From NCBI GenBank assembly GCA_964368305.1, contig CAYJAB010000002.1, positions 1 through 64,000 on the forward strand: DNA of 64,000 bases, in the 5' to 3' direction. The stretch is from CAYJAB01 sp964368305. GTDB lineage: Bacteria; Bacillota_I; Bacilli_A; Erysipelotrichales; Erysipelotrichaceae. The notes beneath the pieces were generated by a model. It was not told the origin of the DNA, searched no databases, and was given only the letters and a program-made list of their open reading frames with translations. Below, piece by piece: positions 51,136 through 60,120 of this stretch. Both the position numbers and the translations under genes were made by a program. How positions within the stretch are numbered: the first letter of the stretch is position 1; each line of letters starts with the position of its first letter.

Positions 51136-52800
51136 ATGGATAATATAAGAATATTCGCTTTAGGCGGATTAGACGAAAATGGCAAAAATATGTATGTCGT
51201 TGAAATTAATAACGATATCTTTTTGTTCGAAACAGGATTAAAGTATCCGGAAACGGTTCAACATGGTGTTGAAGTAATCATTCCAGATTTTAAATATTTA
51301 CTTGAAAATAAGGATAAAATAAAAGGTCTTTTTATCACACATGCACATGATGATACAATGGGAGCAATAAGTTATTTATTAAAACAAATAAATGTTCCTA
51401 TTTATACAACGCCACTTACAGCAATTTTAGTGGAATCATTGTTAAAGAAAAATGGTGTTAATAAAGCAAAAATTCATCGTATTAAAAGATCATCTACATT
51501 TAAAATAGGAAACACACAAGTTATTTCATTTGGAATGACACATTCAATTATGGATGCCTTTGGAGTTGCGCTTGATACATCAGCTGGATATGTTGTATAT
51601 ACTGGAGAGTATATCGTAGACTTTGATATTAAAAATGATGCGTTTGCATGTGATATTACGGAACTTGCAACGATTGGTAAGAAAGGTGTATTTGCATTAT
51701 TAACAGAATCATCTGGTGTTGATCATGTTGGATATACAGCACCAAATCATCAAATATCTTCTTTGATTGAAGAACATTTTGAGGATGCTAAAGGAAGAAT
51801 TATTGTTACAGCATATGAACAAAATTTATATAGACTTATTGAAATAATAGAGATGGCAAATAAGTTTAATCGTAAAATATTGTTTTATGATGATGGAGTG
51901 CGCGAAATACTAAAAAGCGTTGAAAGCTTAAAGTATTATCATATTCCTGCAGGACTTGAACTTTCAAAAGAAAAATTTTCTAATGATTTAGAAGACGTTT
52001 TAATCTTGGTTACAGGAAGTGGTCAAAAAGTATTTAAGAAAATGCTTAAGATTGCTTTAGGGGAAGATGAACTTATTAAAATGCGTGTATCGGATACAGT
52101 TATCATTGCATCACCAGTTGTTCCTGGAACTGAAAAAGAAGCAGGAACTATGGAAAATGAATTGTATAAAGATGATGTTAAAGTAGTTTCTTTAAACAAG
52201 AAGAAAGTTTACTCAATGCATGCATCAAGTGAAGATATTAAAATGATGCTTTATTTATTTAAACCAAAATATTTCATTCCAATTCATGGTGAATATAGAC
52301 AACTTGTATCAAATGCAAATATTGCACTAGATACAGGAATGTATGCGGATAGAATTGTTGTATTAGACAATGGACAAATTGCTTCATTTGAAAAAAATAG
52401 ATTAAAATCAACAAGTGATTTACTTGATTTAGAAGAAGTAATGATTGATGGAAATGAGAATTTAGATGTCAGTGGATTTGTATTGAAGGACCGTGAAACT
52501 TTATCTACGGATGGAGCAATTATCGTTGGGGTTGTCGTTAACTTTAAGACAAAACAAATCATCGGTGGACCAGATGTACAATCACGTGGACTTATTTACT
52601 TAAAAGATGCTGATTACATTATTAAAGGTATTGGTAGTATTATGGAGGCTGCAATTGAAGATGCGGTAAGAGAAAATCGTTATGAGAATATGGCTGTTCG
52701 TTTAGAAGCGAAAGACCGTATGACAAAATACGTAATGAAAGAGACGGGTAAAAGACCTATGATTTTACCTGCAATTGTTGAAATAAATATTTCTGAGTAG
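51136..52800 (+). CDS. rnjB: Ribonuclease J2-like protein (degenerate catalytic motifs)
   Basis: The protein is 554 aa in RNase J layout: metallo-beta-lactamase, beta-CASP and C-terminal domains. The core motif HxHxDH is changed to HAHDDT (residues ~70-75), and the usual GDF Asp is replaced (TGEYIVDFD). MTHSIMDAFG and the late PIHGEYRQL are kept. RNase J2 proteins of bacilli also carry a degraded site and pair with J1. The gene is upstream of ftsK/spoIIIE, where rnjB lies in B. subtilis. A J1 gene must be sought elsewhere. RBS AGGAGG. Confidence 0.88.
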   Translation: MDNIRIFALGGLDENGKNMYVVEINNDIFLFETGLKYPETVQHGVEVIIPDFKYLLENKDKIKGLFITHAHDDTMGAISYLLKQINVPIYTTPLTAILVESLLKKNGVNKAKIHRIKRSSTFKIGNTQVISFGMTHSIMDAFGVALDTSAGYVVYTGEYIVDFDIKNDAFACDITELATIGKKGVFALLTESSGVDHVGYTAPNHQISSLIEEHFEDAKGRIIVTAYEQNLYRLIEIIEMANKFNRKILFYDDGVREILKSVESLKYYHIPAGLELSKEKFSNDLEDVLILVTGSGQKVFKKMLKIALGEDELIKMRVSDTVIIASPVVPGTEKEAGTMENELYKDDVKVVSLNKKKVYSMHASSEDIKMMLYLFKPKYFIPIHGEYRQLVSNANIALDTGMYADRIVVLDNGQIASFEKNRLKSTSDLLDLEEVMIDGNENLDVSGFVLKDRETLSTDGAIIVGVVVNFKTKQIIGGPDVQSRGLIYLKDADYIIKGIGSIMEAAIEDAVRENRYENMAVRLEAKDRMTKYVMKETGKRPMILPAIVEINISE

Positions 52801-52814
52801 TAAGGAGGAAGATT

Positions 52815-55031
52815 GTGGCTAAAAGAAAACGTAGTACTAAAAAAAATGATTCAATAGATCATACTCTTTCGAGAATTATTATCTCATTATCGATGATAAC
52901 ATTATCTATTATTGGATTATATGATTTAGGATTTGTAGGGAATGTATTAACAAGTATCACAAGATTTCTATTTGGTAATCAGTATACTGTTGTATTTGGA
53001 ATTGTGATTGTATTAGGTGGTTATTTATTGTTCTTTAAAAAAATTCCAGAGCTTAAAAGTAAATCTATTTTTGCTTTTGTTCTTCTGTTTATAGCATTTT
53101 TATTATACTCAGCAATTCCAACAGAAGGTAATAGTGTTGGGATGGAAGTAATTACTTCATTTTTCTCTAATACAGCTGGCATCTTAGATGGATCAATAGA
53201 ACCAGATGGTGGACTTATTGGTTCTATATTATATGGACTAAGTACAATGCTATTTGCAAAAACGGGGACATTATTTGTTATTTTTGCACTATTACTTGTT
53301 TCAATTGTTATGATTTTAGATTTAAGTTTTACTAAAAAAATGATTACAGCTATTAAGGGGTGGTTAAGTAAAAATAAGACTAAAAAACCTACAGTGAAAA
53401 AAGTAATTGACATAGAAGAATTTGAGAAGTCTGTCGAAATAAAAAAAGAAGAAAAAAGAAAATCTGCGTTTTTTGAAGATACAGATACGATTAAAAAACC
53501 GGTTGAGAAAAAACCAGTTGTGATTGAAGAAGTTTCTAAGACAACTTCAGCGGCAACAGTGGATGTAGATTCTGTACAAGAAGGAGATTATAAACTACCA
53601 AGTATTACATTATTAGATAATGTAAGGGTAGAGGATAAATCAAGTTTAAATGAGAGTGCAGCAAAAATAAAAGGACAAAAGTTAATTGAAATATTAAATC
53701 AATTTGGCATTAATGCCAGCTTAATTGGAACCTATATTGGACCAAGTGTTACAAAGTTTGAGGTTAAACCAGACTCAAGTATAAAAGTTAGTAAGATATT
53801 AGCAATTTCTGACAATATTAAAATGGAGTTGGCGGCAAGGGATATACGTATTGAAGCGCCTATTCCAGGAAGAAATGCAGTTGGAGTAGAAATTCCTAAC
53901 GTTGAAAGAGCGCCTGTGCGTTTATTAGAATTGATTAAAGATGTACCTTCTAATAAGAGGGACAATAAATTGTTATTGCTTCTTGGGAAAGATTTAATGG
54001 GAAAAGGTGTTTATTGTGAATTAGATAAAATGCCTCACTTATTGATTGCTGGTGCAACGGGTGCTGGAAAATCAGTATGTGTAAATTCAATTATTTCTAC
54101 AATTTTATTTAGAGCTAAACCAGATGAGGTGAAGTTATTATTAATCGACCCTAAAAAAGTAGAGTTTACACATTTTGCGAAAGTCCCTCACTTAATTGGA
54201 CCTGTAATTTCAGATGCAACTGAGGCGAGTAGAGCATTAAAAGTTATTGTAATGATGATGGAAAATAGATATGAAGTCTTCTCAAAAGTAGGTGTTAGAA
54301 ATATATCTGGTTACCATGAATTGATGAAGAAGTCAAAAGATGAATCATTGAAGAATATGCCATGGATTGTTGTTATTATCGATGAGTTGGCTGATCTTAT
54401 GACAGTTGCTGGAAAAGAAGTTGAGCAAAGTATACAAAGAATTACACAACTTGCAAGAGCAGCTGGTATACATTTGATTGTTGCGACACAACGTCCAAGT
54501 ACTGATGTAATTACAGGAATCATTAAAGCGAATATTCCTTCACGTATTGCATTCTCTGTAAAAAGTGGAATTGATTCAAGAACAATTCTTGACTCATTAG
54601 GTGCAGAAAGATTATTAAGAAATGGGGATATGTTATATATGCCTATTGGAGATCCTGCAGCTGTACGATTACAAGGTGTGTTTATGAGTGATGATGAAAT
54701 TACAAAGGTTTCAGAAGATGTATCACGTCAAGCTGTACCACATTATGATGATGCTTTTATTCGACTTGAAGCATTTGATAATGGTGAGCAAGTGACTGCA
54801 CAGGTATCTGTAAGTGATGATCCATTGTTTGATGAAGTGAAGAAATATATTATTGAATCTAAAAAAGCAAGTACATCTTCGATTCAAAGAAGATTTGGAC
54901 TTGGATATAATCGCGCAGCACGCATTATTGATATGCTAGAAGAAAAAGGGATTATAGGCCCTGCACAAGGTAGTAAACCTAGAGATGTCTATGTAAAAAT
55001 GGACCAGGAGGAAATTAGTGATGAAGAGTGA
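52815..55031 (+). CDS. ftsK: FtsK/SpoIIIE DNA translocase
   Basis: The protein is 738 aa. Four N-terminal membrane helices (about residues 20-170) are followed by a charged linker (170-260) and the motor: an alpha/beta domain (GPSVTKFEVKPDSSIKVSKI), Walker A AGATGAGKSVCVNS and Walker B WIVVIIDELADLM. A gamma winged-helix domain lies at the C terminus (SSIQRRFGLGYNRAARIIDMLEEKGIIGPAQGSKPRDV). It pumps DNA through the division septum. The start is GTG 52815 with AGGAGG. The last 11 nt overlap yjjI. Confidence 0.96.
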   Translation: MAKRKRSTKKNDSIDHTLSRIIISLSMITLSIIGLYDLGFVGNVLTSITRFLFGNQYTVVFGIVIVLGGYLLFFKKIPELKSKSIFAFVLLFIAFLLYSAIPTEGNSVGMEVITSFFSNTAGILDGSIEPDGGLIGSILYGLSTMLFAKTGTLFVIFALLLVSIVMILDLSFTKKMITAIKGWLSKNKTKKPTVKKVIDIEEFEKSVEIKKEEKRKSAFFEDTDTIKKPVEKKPVVIEEVSKTTSAATVDVDSVQEGDYKLPSITLLDNVRVEDKSSLNESAAKIKGQKLIEILNQFGINASLIGTYIGPSVTKFEVKPDSSIKVSKILAISDNIKMELAARDIRIEAPIPGRNAVGVEIPNVERAPVRLLELIKDVPSNKRDNKLLLLLGKDLMGKGVYCELDKMPHLLIAGATGAGKSVCVNSIISTILFRAKPDEVKLLLIDPKKVEFTHFAKVPHLIGPVISDATEASRALKVIVMMMENRYEVFSKVGVRNISGYHELMKKSKDESLKNMPWIVVIIDELADLMTVAGKEVEQSIQRITQLARAAGIHLIVATQRPSTDVITGIIKANIPSRIAFSVKSGIDSRTILDSLGAERLLRNGDMLYMPIGDPAAVRLQGVFMSDDEITKVSEDVSRQAVPHYDDAFIRLEAFDNGEQVTAQVSVSDDPLFDEVKKYIIESKKASTSSIQRRFGLGYNRAARIIDMLEEKGIIGPAQGSKPRDVYVKMDQEEISDEE

Positions 55032-56538
55032 AATTCTTAAAATTGTTCAACATCCTACGCTTACATATAGCCAACAAGTTTTAGCGTTGGCTCGTTTAGC
55101 AGAAAGTTATGATCATACTATTGAACTATCCGATGCGTTTATTAAAGCGAAACAAGATAGAATTATTTGTGATTTAAATGAAGGTAATTTACCATATCGT
55201 CCAAGATATATTATTCCTGATTATGCTTTATTTATGAAACAAGGATCAAAAGCATTGCAACTTGATCCTCCAACTGATTTATGGGAAGCAACTGTAGCAC
55301 TACAAATTTTGTATAAGCATGTACCTTCAATCACATCATATCCTGTTTTTCTTGGTAATTTAGATGAACTGCTAGAACCGTTTGTACAAAATATGGATGA
55401 AAAAGAAGTAAAAAAATGTTTAAGACTTTTCTTACTTCAAATTGATAAAACGTTAGTGGATTCATTTGTGCATGCGAATATTGGACCAAAAGCTACAATA
55501 GTGGGTAGAATATTAATGGATTTAACAGTAGAAATGCAATTAGCGATCCCTAATTTAACTTTAAAATATGATGCAGAGATTACGCCAAAAGATTTTGCTG
55601 AGCATGCTGTAAAAAGTATGTTGTTATGCGCGAAACCATCTTTTGCCAATCATAAAATGTTTTCAAGTGAATGGGGAGATGAATATGCAATCGCAAGCTG
55701 TTATAATGGATTGAAAATTGGTGGAGGTGGATTTACACTTCCACGATTAAGACTTGCAAATTTAGCGGAAAAATCTGAAAACATCGATGATTTCTTTAAT
55801 GAAAAATTATCATATTACGCTGATTTAATGCTTGAATTTATGGAAGTGAGAATTCGTTTTATGGTTGAAGAAAGTAATTTCTTTAAAACGAATTTCTTAA
55901 TTAAAGAAGGATTGTTAACACAAGAAAAATTTACTGGGATGTTTGGTGTAGTTGGACTTGCAGAGTGTGTAAATACTTTACTTGGAATAACAGATCCAAA
56001 AGAAGGATACGGAAACAATGAAGCAGCTGATAAACTTGCTATTAAAGTATTGGATGCGCTTCAAGAAAAAGTGAAATCACATAAAAGTAAGTATTGTGCT
56101 AGTACAAATCATGAATTTGGTTTGCATGCTCAAGTAGGGATAGACACTGATGGGACTGAAAACTCACCAGGTGCTAGAATTCCTATCGGATGTGAACCAG
56201 CTCTTGTGCAACAGTTAATGCATTCTACAATGTATCAAAAATATTTTCCAACAGGAGCAGGGGATGTATATGAATTTGATCAAACTTGGACAAATACTCC
56301 TTCAGCTTTATTAGATATGATTGCTGGCGCATTTGCACAAGGAACTCGATTCTTTAGTGGATATAATTGTGATAATGATGTTGTTCGAGTAACAGGTTAT
56401 CTAGTTAAGAAAAGCGAAATTGCAAAACTTGATAATAATGAGGCTTCAATCAATAACGTAACAGTCTTTGGTCAAGGTGCAAGAGATGGTGCTAAGGTAT
56501 TTGAAAGAAGAATTCATGATGAGAGCGCTCGTAAATAA
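55021..56538 (+). CDS. yjjI: YjjI-family glycyl radical enzyme
   Basis: The protein is 505 aa from ATG 55021; GTG 55018 is an equally spaced alternative from AGGAGG. It has the architecture of the short, poorly studied YjjI group of glycyl radical enzymes. The radical-glycine motif is RVTGYLV (Gly459), about 46 residues from the C terminus. The likely thiyl-radical Cys is C227 in ASCYNGLKIGGGGF. The substrate is unknown; it lacks the pyruvate-formate-lyase Cys-Cys pair. It overlaps ftsK by 11 nt and its activase yjjW by 23 nt, forming a two-gene unit. Such enzymes need strict anaerobiosis. Confidence 0.9.
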   Translation: MKSEILKIVQHPTLTYSQQVLALARLAESYDHTIELSDAFIKAKQDRIICDLNEGNLPYRPRYIIPDYALFMKQGSKALQLDPPTDLWEATVALQILYKHVPSITSYPVFLGNLDELLEPFVQNMDEKEVKKCLRLFLLQIDKTLVDSFVHANIGPKATIVGRILMDLTVEMQLAIPNLTLKYDAEITPKDFAEHAVKSMLLCAKPSFANHKMFSSEWGDEYAIASCYNGLKIGGGGFTLPRLRLANLAEKSENIDDFFNEKLSYYADLMLEFMEVRIRFMVEESNFFKTNFLIKEGLLTQEKFTGMFGVVGLAECVNTLLGITDPKEGYGNNEAADKLAIKVLDALQEKVKSHKSKYCASTNHEFGLHAQVGIDTDGTENSPGARIPIGCEPALVQQLMHSTMYQKYFPTGAGDVYEFDQTWTNTPSALLDMIAGAFAQGTRFFSGYNCDNDVVRVTGYLVKKSEIAKLDNNEASINNVTVFGQGARDGAKVFERRIHDESARK

Positions 56539-57355
56539 AATCATTCCATTTTCCAATGTAGATGGACCAGGAAATAGAATTGCTATTTTCTTTCAAAAGT
56601 GTCCATTTGAGTGTCTGTATTGTCATAATCCAGAAACAATAAACGAATGTGTACATTGTGGGGTATGTATTGATACATGCCCCACTTTTGCATTAAAAAT
56701 GGAAAATGGAAAAGTAAAGTATACAAAAAATTTGTGCTGTGATTGTGACACCTGCATTAAAGTGTGTCCAAATATGGCATCTGCTAAAGTATTAAATTAT
56801 TCTGTAGATGAATTGATGGATGAAATAAAAAAATATTTGCCATTTGTTAGAGGAATCACTGTAAGTGGTGGGGAATGTATGGAATATCCGGATTTCTTAT
56901 TTGAATTTTTTTCAAAAGTGAAGGCATATGATAAAACTTGTTTAATTGATAGTAACGGATATTATGATTTTGAAAAATATGAGAAACTATTAAATCTATC
57001 AGATGGCGTTATGTTAGATGTAAAAGCTGTAAATTTAGATTTTCATAAAAAGATAACTTTTAGATCAAATGAAATTGTATTGAAAAATTTAAACTATTTA
57101 AATAGTTTAAATAAACTTGTTGAGGTTAGAACTGTTTTATTGCCAAAATTTGATAAGGAAAACTTAGATACAGTAAAATATGTGAGTTCTATTATAGACA
57201 AGGATGTTCAATATAAATTAACGAAGTATCGTCATTTTGGAGTGCGAAAAGAAGGCGTGGAATTGTTTGGTAAAAATATGATTGATGAACTACAGCATCA
57301 AGCATTATATGAAACCGCTTTATCTTTTGGCTTAAAAAATGTTGTAAAAGTCTAA
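56516..57355 (+). CDS. yjjW: YjjW-family glycyl radical enzyme activase (radical SAM)
   Basis: The protein is 279 aa from ATG 56516 (ATG 56519 is equally possible). Matching the family start, LVNKIIPFSNVDGPGNRIAIFFQKC leads into the radical-SAM cluster CPFECLYC. A two-cluster ferredoxin insert follows (CVHCGVCIDTCP; CCDCDTCIKVCP). SAM-binding segments are VSGGECMEYPDF and a later VRTVLLPK. It generates the glycyl radical on YjjI using SAM and reduced ferredoxin or flavodoxin. It begins inside the yjjI 3' end. Confidence 0.92.
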   Translation: MMRALVNKIIPFSNVDGPGNRIAIFFQKCPFECLYCHNPETINECVHCGVCIDTCPTFALKMENGKVKYTKNLCCDCDTCIKVCPNMASAKVLNYSVDELMDEIKKYLPFVRGITVSGGECMEYPDFLFEFFSKVKAYDKTCLIDSNGYYDFEKYEKLLNLSDGVMLDVKAVNLDFHKKITFRSNEIVLKNLNYLNSLNKLVEVRTVLLPKFDKENLDTVKYVSSIIDKDVQYKLTKYRHFGVRKEGVELFGKNMIDELQHQALYETALSFGLKNVVKV

Positions 57356-57360
57356 TTTGG

Positions 57361-57389
57361 TTGACTTAAAAGAAAAAAACTTATAAAAT
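57361..57389 (+). promoter_or_regulatory. Promoter of the nucleoside-binding lipoprotein gene
   Basis: TTGACT (57361-57366), a 17-nt spacer and TAAAAT (57384-57389). The resulting leader is only ~27 nt, too short for a riboswitch. Confidence 0.7.
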
Positions 57390-57422
57390 TAGATAAAGGC
57401 AAATGCCGAAAAAGGAGAAAAA

Positions 57423-58466
57423 ATGAAAAAGTTATTATTAGTATTATTAGTTGCTTTATTAGCTTTGACTGGTTGCTCTACACCAACTGAAGAACCAACT
57501 GAAGAGAAAATTTCTTTTGGTTTAGTAACAGATGTTGGGGGGATCAATGACAAGTCATTTAACCAAAGTACTTGGGAAGGTGCGGTTAGATGGGCTGAAG
57601 AAAATGGATTAGTAGAAGGTGAAGATTATAAATATTTAGTATCTAAAACAGATGCTGATTATGATCCAAACTTATCTGCATTCTCAGATGATGAAGTTGA
57701 TTTAATCATCGCTCCTGGATTTTTATTCTTGAATACTTTAACTGATGTTGCTGCAAGATATCCAGATCAAAAGTATTTATTTATTGATGAAGTATTAGAT
57801 GCACCAAACGTATCTTCTGCAAAATTTGCAGTTGAACAAGGTTCATTCTTAGTAGGGGTTATTGCTGGTGAAACAGCAAAAGCTTCAGGAGCTACTGCTG
57901 TAGGATATGTAGGTGGTATGGACTTCCCATCAATCCAACAATTTGAAGCAGGTTATGAAGCTGGTGTTAAAGCTGTATATCCTGAATGTGAAATTTATGT
58001 TGACTATGTAGGGGATTTCTTCTCTGCAGAAGTTGGAAAAACTTTAGCTGCTAAACAATACAATGCTGGAGCTGCAGTTGTTTACCAAGTTGCTGGTGAT
58101 GCTGGTAATGGTGTAATCGCGGAAGCAAAAGAACGTCGTTTAGCTGGTGATGATGTATGGGCTATTGGTGTTGATAAAGACCAATACGAAATCGGTATTT
58201 ACGAAGGTGAAAAATCTGCTGTCTTAACTTCAATGTTAAAACGTGTTGATAATGCATCTTATGATCATTTAGAAATGATTAAAAATGGTACTTTCGTTGG
58301 TGGTGAAATTGTAAACTATACATTAGCTGACAACGGTGTTGGTATTCCAGAGGAAAATCCAAACGTTCCTCAAGAAATTCTTGATATCGTTGCTGGATAT
58401 TCAGATCAAATCGTATCTGGAGACCTAGTTGTACCAATGCTGCCTACAAGAGTAGAAGCAAAATAA
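57423..58466 (+). CDS. bmpA: BMP-family nucleoside-binding lipoprotein
   Basis: The protein is 347 aa. The signal peptide ends in the lipobox ALTGC (Cys19), so it is lipid-anchored outside the membrane. The BMP/PnrA (TmpC) fold shows FGLVTDVGGINDKSFNQSTWEGA at the start, PGFLFLNTLTDVAARYPDQKYLFID, AFVGYVGGMDFPSIQQFEAGYEAG-like AVGYVGGMDFP, and AIGVDKDQYE. It captures purine/pyrimidine nucleosides for the ABC system encoded just downstream. RBS AAAGGAG. It is separated from the transporter genes by a terminator and a second promoter. Confidence 0.93.
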   Translation: MKKLLLVLLVALLALTGCSTPTEEPTEEKISFGLVTDVGGINDKSFNQSTWEGAVRWAEENGLVEGEDYKYLVSKTDADYDPNLSAFSDDEVDLIIAPGFLFLNTLTDVAARYPDQKYLFIDEVLDAPNVSSAKFAVEQGSFLVGVIAGETAKASGATAVGYVGGMDFPSIQQFEAGYEAGVKAVYPECEIYVDYVGDFFSAEVGKTLAAKQYNAGAAVVYQVAGDAGNGVIAEAKERRLAGDDVWAIGVDKDQYEIGIYEGEKSAVLTSMLKRVDNASYDHLEMIKNGTFVGGEIVNYTLADNGVGIPEENPNVPQEILDIVAGYSDQIVSGDLVVPMLPTRVEAK

Positions 58467-58472
58467 TTTATT

Positions 58473-58507
58473 AAAAGATATCTAAGTAATTAGATATCTT
58501 TTTTTTG
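58473..58507 (+). terminator. Terminator between bmpA and nupO
   Basis: AAAGATATCTA (58474-58484) pairs with TAGATATCTTT (58491-58501) with a 6-nt loop, then T's to 58506. Confidence 0.88.
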
Positions 58508-58546
58508 TATAAAATTTATCTTTTCTAACTATGTAAGCGCACACTA

Positions 58547-58555
58547 TGGTATAAT
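58547..58555 (+). promoter_or_regulatory. Extended -10 promoter of nupO-nupP-nupQ
   Basis: TGGTATAAT, preceded by TA as at two other sites in the window, 27 nt before the nupO ATG. Confidence 0.55.
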
Positions 58556-58581
58556 TATACATATTATTGAGAGGAGTTTTT

Positions 58582-60120
58582 ATGAAATATGCAATAGAGA
58601 TGTTAAATATTACTAAAGATTTCCCTGGTATCAAGGCAAATGATAATGTTACGGTACAAGTAAAACCCCAGTCAATACATGTTTTATTAGGGGAAAATGG
58701 GGCTGGTAAGTCAACATTGATGTCAATTCTTTTTGGATTGTATCAACCGACATCAGGTGAAATCAAAGTAAAGGGAGAAGTAGTTAAAATTGCAGATCCA
58801 AATGTCGCAAATGAGTTAGGAATAGGAATGGTACATCAACATTTTAAATTGATTGAAACATTTACTGTTACTGAAAATATCATTTTAGGACTAGAACCAA
58901 AAACGCCTTATTTTACTGTTGATATCAAAAAAGCAGCGAAAAGGGTAAAAGAGCTATCTGAACTTTATGGATTAAATGTTGATCCATATAGTAAAATTGA
59001 AGATATCACGGTTGGTATGCAGCAAAGAGTTGAAATATTAAAAATGCTTTATAGAAATGCAGATATTTTAATTTTTGATGAGCCTACAGCTGTTTTAACA
59101 CCACAAGAAATTACGGATTTAATGCAAATTATGCGAAATTTAATAAAAGAAGGTAAAACGATTTTATTAATTACGCATAAATTAAAAGAGATTAAAGAAG
59201 TTGGTGATGTGTGTACAGTTTTAAGAAAAGGAAAATCAGTTGGTACAATTGATGTAAAAACAACTTCAGAAAAAGAAATGGCTGAAATGATGGTTGGAAG
59301 AGATGTCAATTTCCATATTGATAAAAAAGAAGCAGAGCCAAAAGAAGTCGTATTGGAGGTTAAAAATTTATTTGTTAAAAATAAACGTGGAATAACAACT
59401 GTAAATGACTTTAATATACAAGTAAGAGCGGGAGAAGTCGTTGGTCTTGCAGGGATTGATGGAAATGGTCAAACAGAACTTATCTATGCATTAACAGGAC
59501 TTGCGCCTGTTGTAAGCGGTGAGATTATTTTGGATGGGAAAAACATTACAAAAGATTCTGTGAAAAAACGTATCGAAAAAGGTGTAGGACATATACCTGA
59601 AGATCGTCATAAACATGGATTGGTTTTAGATTTTATGTTGAAAGAAAACTTAGTTATTCATGATTTTGGACATGAACCTTTCTCAAAAAACATGGTTTTA
59701 AATCAAGCTGCTATGGATGAACATGCGAACAAGTTGATTGAAATGTTTGATATTAGAAGCGGACAAGGTAAAGATACAACTTGTAGAAGTATGTCAGGGG
59801 GAAATCAACAAAAGGCGATTATCGCTCGTGAAATTTATCGTTCTCCAAAACTACTAATTGTTGTTCAACCTACGCGTGGATTGGATGTTGGTGCAATTGA
59901 GTATATTCATAATAGAATTATTTCTGAAAGAGACAATGATAAAGCCGTATTACTGGTTTCGCTAGAACTTGATGAAATTATCGAACTTTCAGATAAAATA
60001 TCAGTAATTCACAATGGTCATAATACTTCGTTAATTGATTCAAACCTATTAACAGAAAATGATCTTGGATTGCTAATGTCAGGTGCAAAGAAAGAGGATG
60101 AAATTTATGAAAAAAAATAA
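58582..60120 (+). CDS. nupO: Nucleoside ABC importer, ATPase subunit
   Basis: The protein is 512 aa from ATG 58582 with GAGAGGAG upstream; the TTG at 58567 lies before that site. It has two tandem ABC domains. The first has Walker A GENGAGKST, signature TVGMQQRVEI and Walker B ILIFDEP; the second has a divergent Walker A GIDGNGQTE, signature MSGGNQQKAI and IVVQPTRGLDVGA. It energises uptake by the two permeases that follow, as in NupNOPQ / BmpA-NupABC systems. It overlaps nupP by 14 nt. Confidence 0.94.
   Translation: MKYAIEMLNITKDFPGIKANDNVTVQVKPQSIHVLLGENGAGKSTLMSILFGLYQPTSGEIKVKGEVVKIADPNVANELGIGMVHQHFKLIETFTVTENIILGLEPKTPYFTVDIKKAAKRVKELSELYGLNVDPYSKIEDITVGMQQRVEILKMLYRNADILIFDEPTAVLTPQEITDLMQIMRNLIKEGKTILLITHKLKEIKEVGDVCTVLRKGKSVGTIDVKTTSEKEMAEMMVGRDVNFHIDKKEAEPKEVVLEVKNLFVKNKRGITTVNDFNIQVRAGEVVGLAGIDGNGQTELIYALTGLAPVVSGEIILDGKNITKDSVKKRIEKGVGHIPEDRHKHGLVLDFMLKENLVIHDFGHEPFSKNMVLNQAAMDEHANKLIEMFDIRSGQGKDTTCRSMSGGNQQKAIIAREIYRSPKLLIVVQPTRGLDVGAIEYIHNRIISERDNDKAVLLVSLELDEIIELSDKISVIHNGHNTSLIDSNLLTENDLGLLMSGAKKEDEIYEKK

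Noticed and set aside
53021..53413. Minus-strand 130-aa open frame within ftsK
   Set aside because: Antisense to the conserved membrane/linker region, without a start signal or family similarity.
57390..57422. Possible purine or nucleoside riboswitch before bmpA
   Set aside because: The promoter leaves only ~27 nt of leader, and the short GGCAAATGCC dyad is too small for any known riboswitch.
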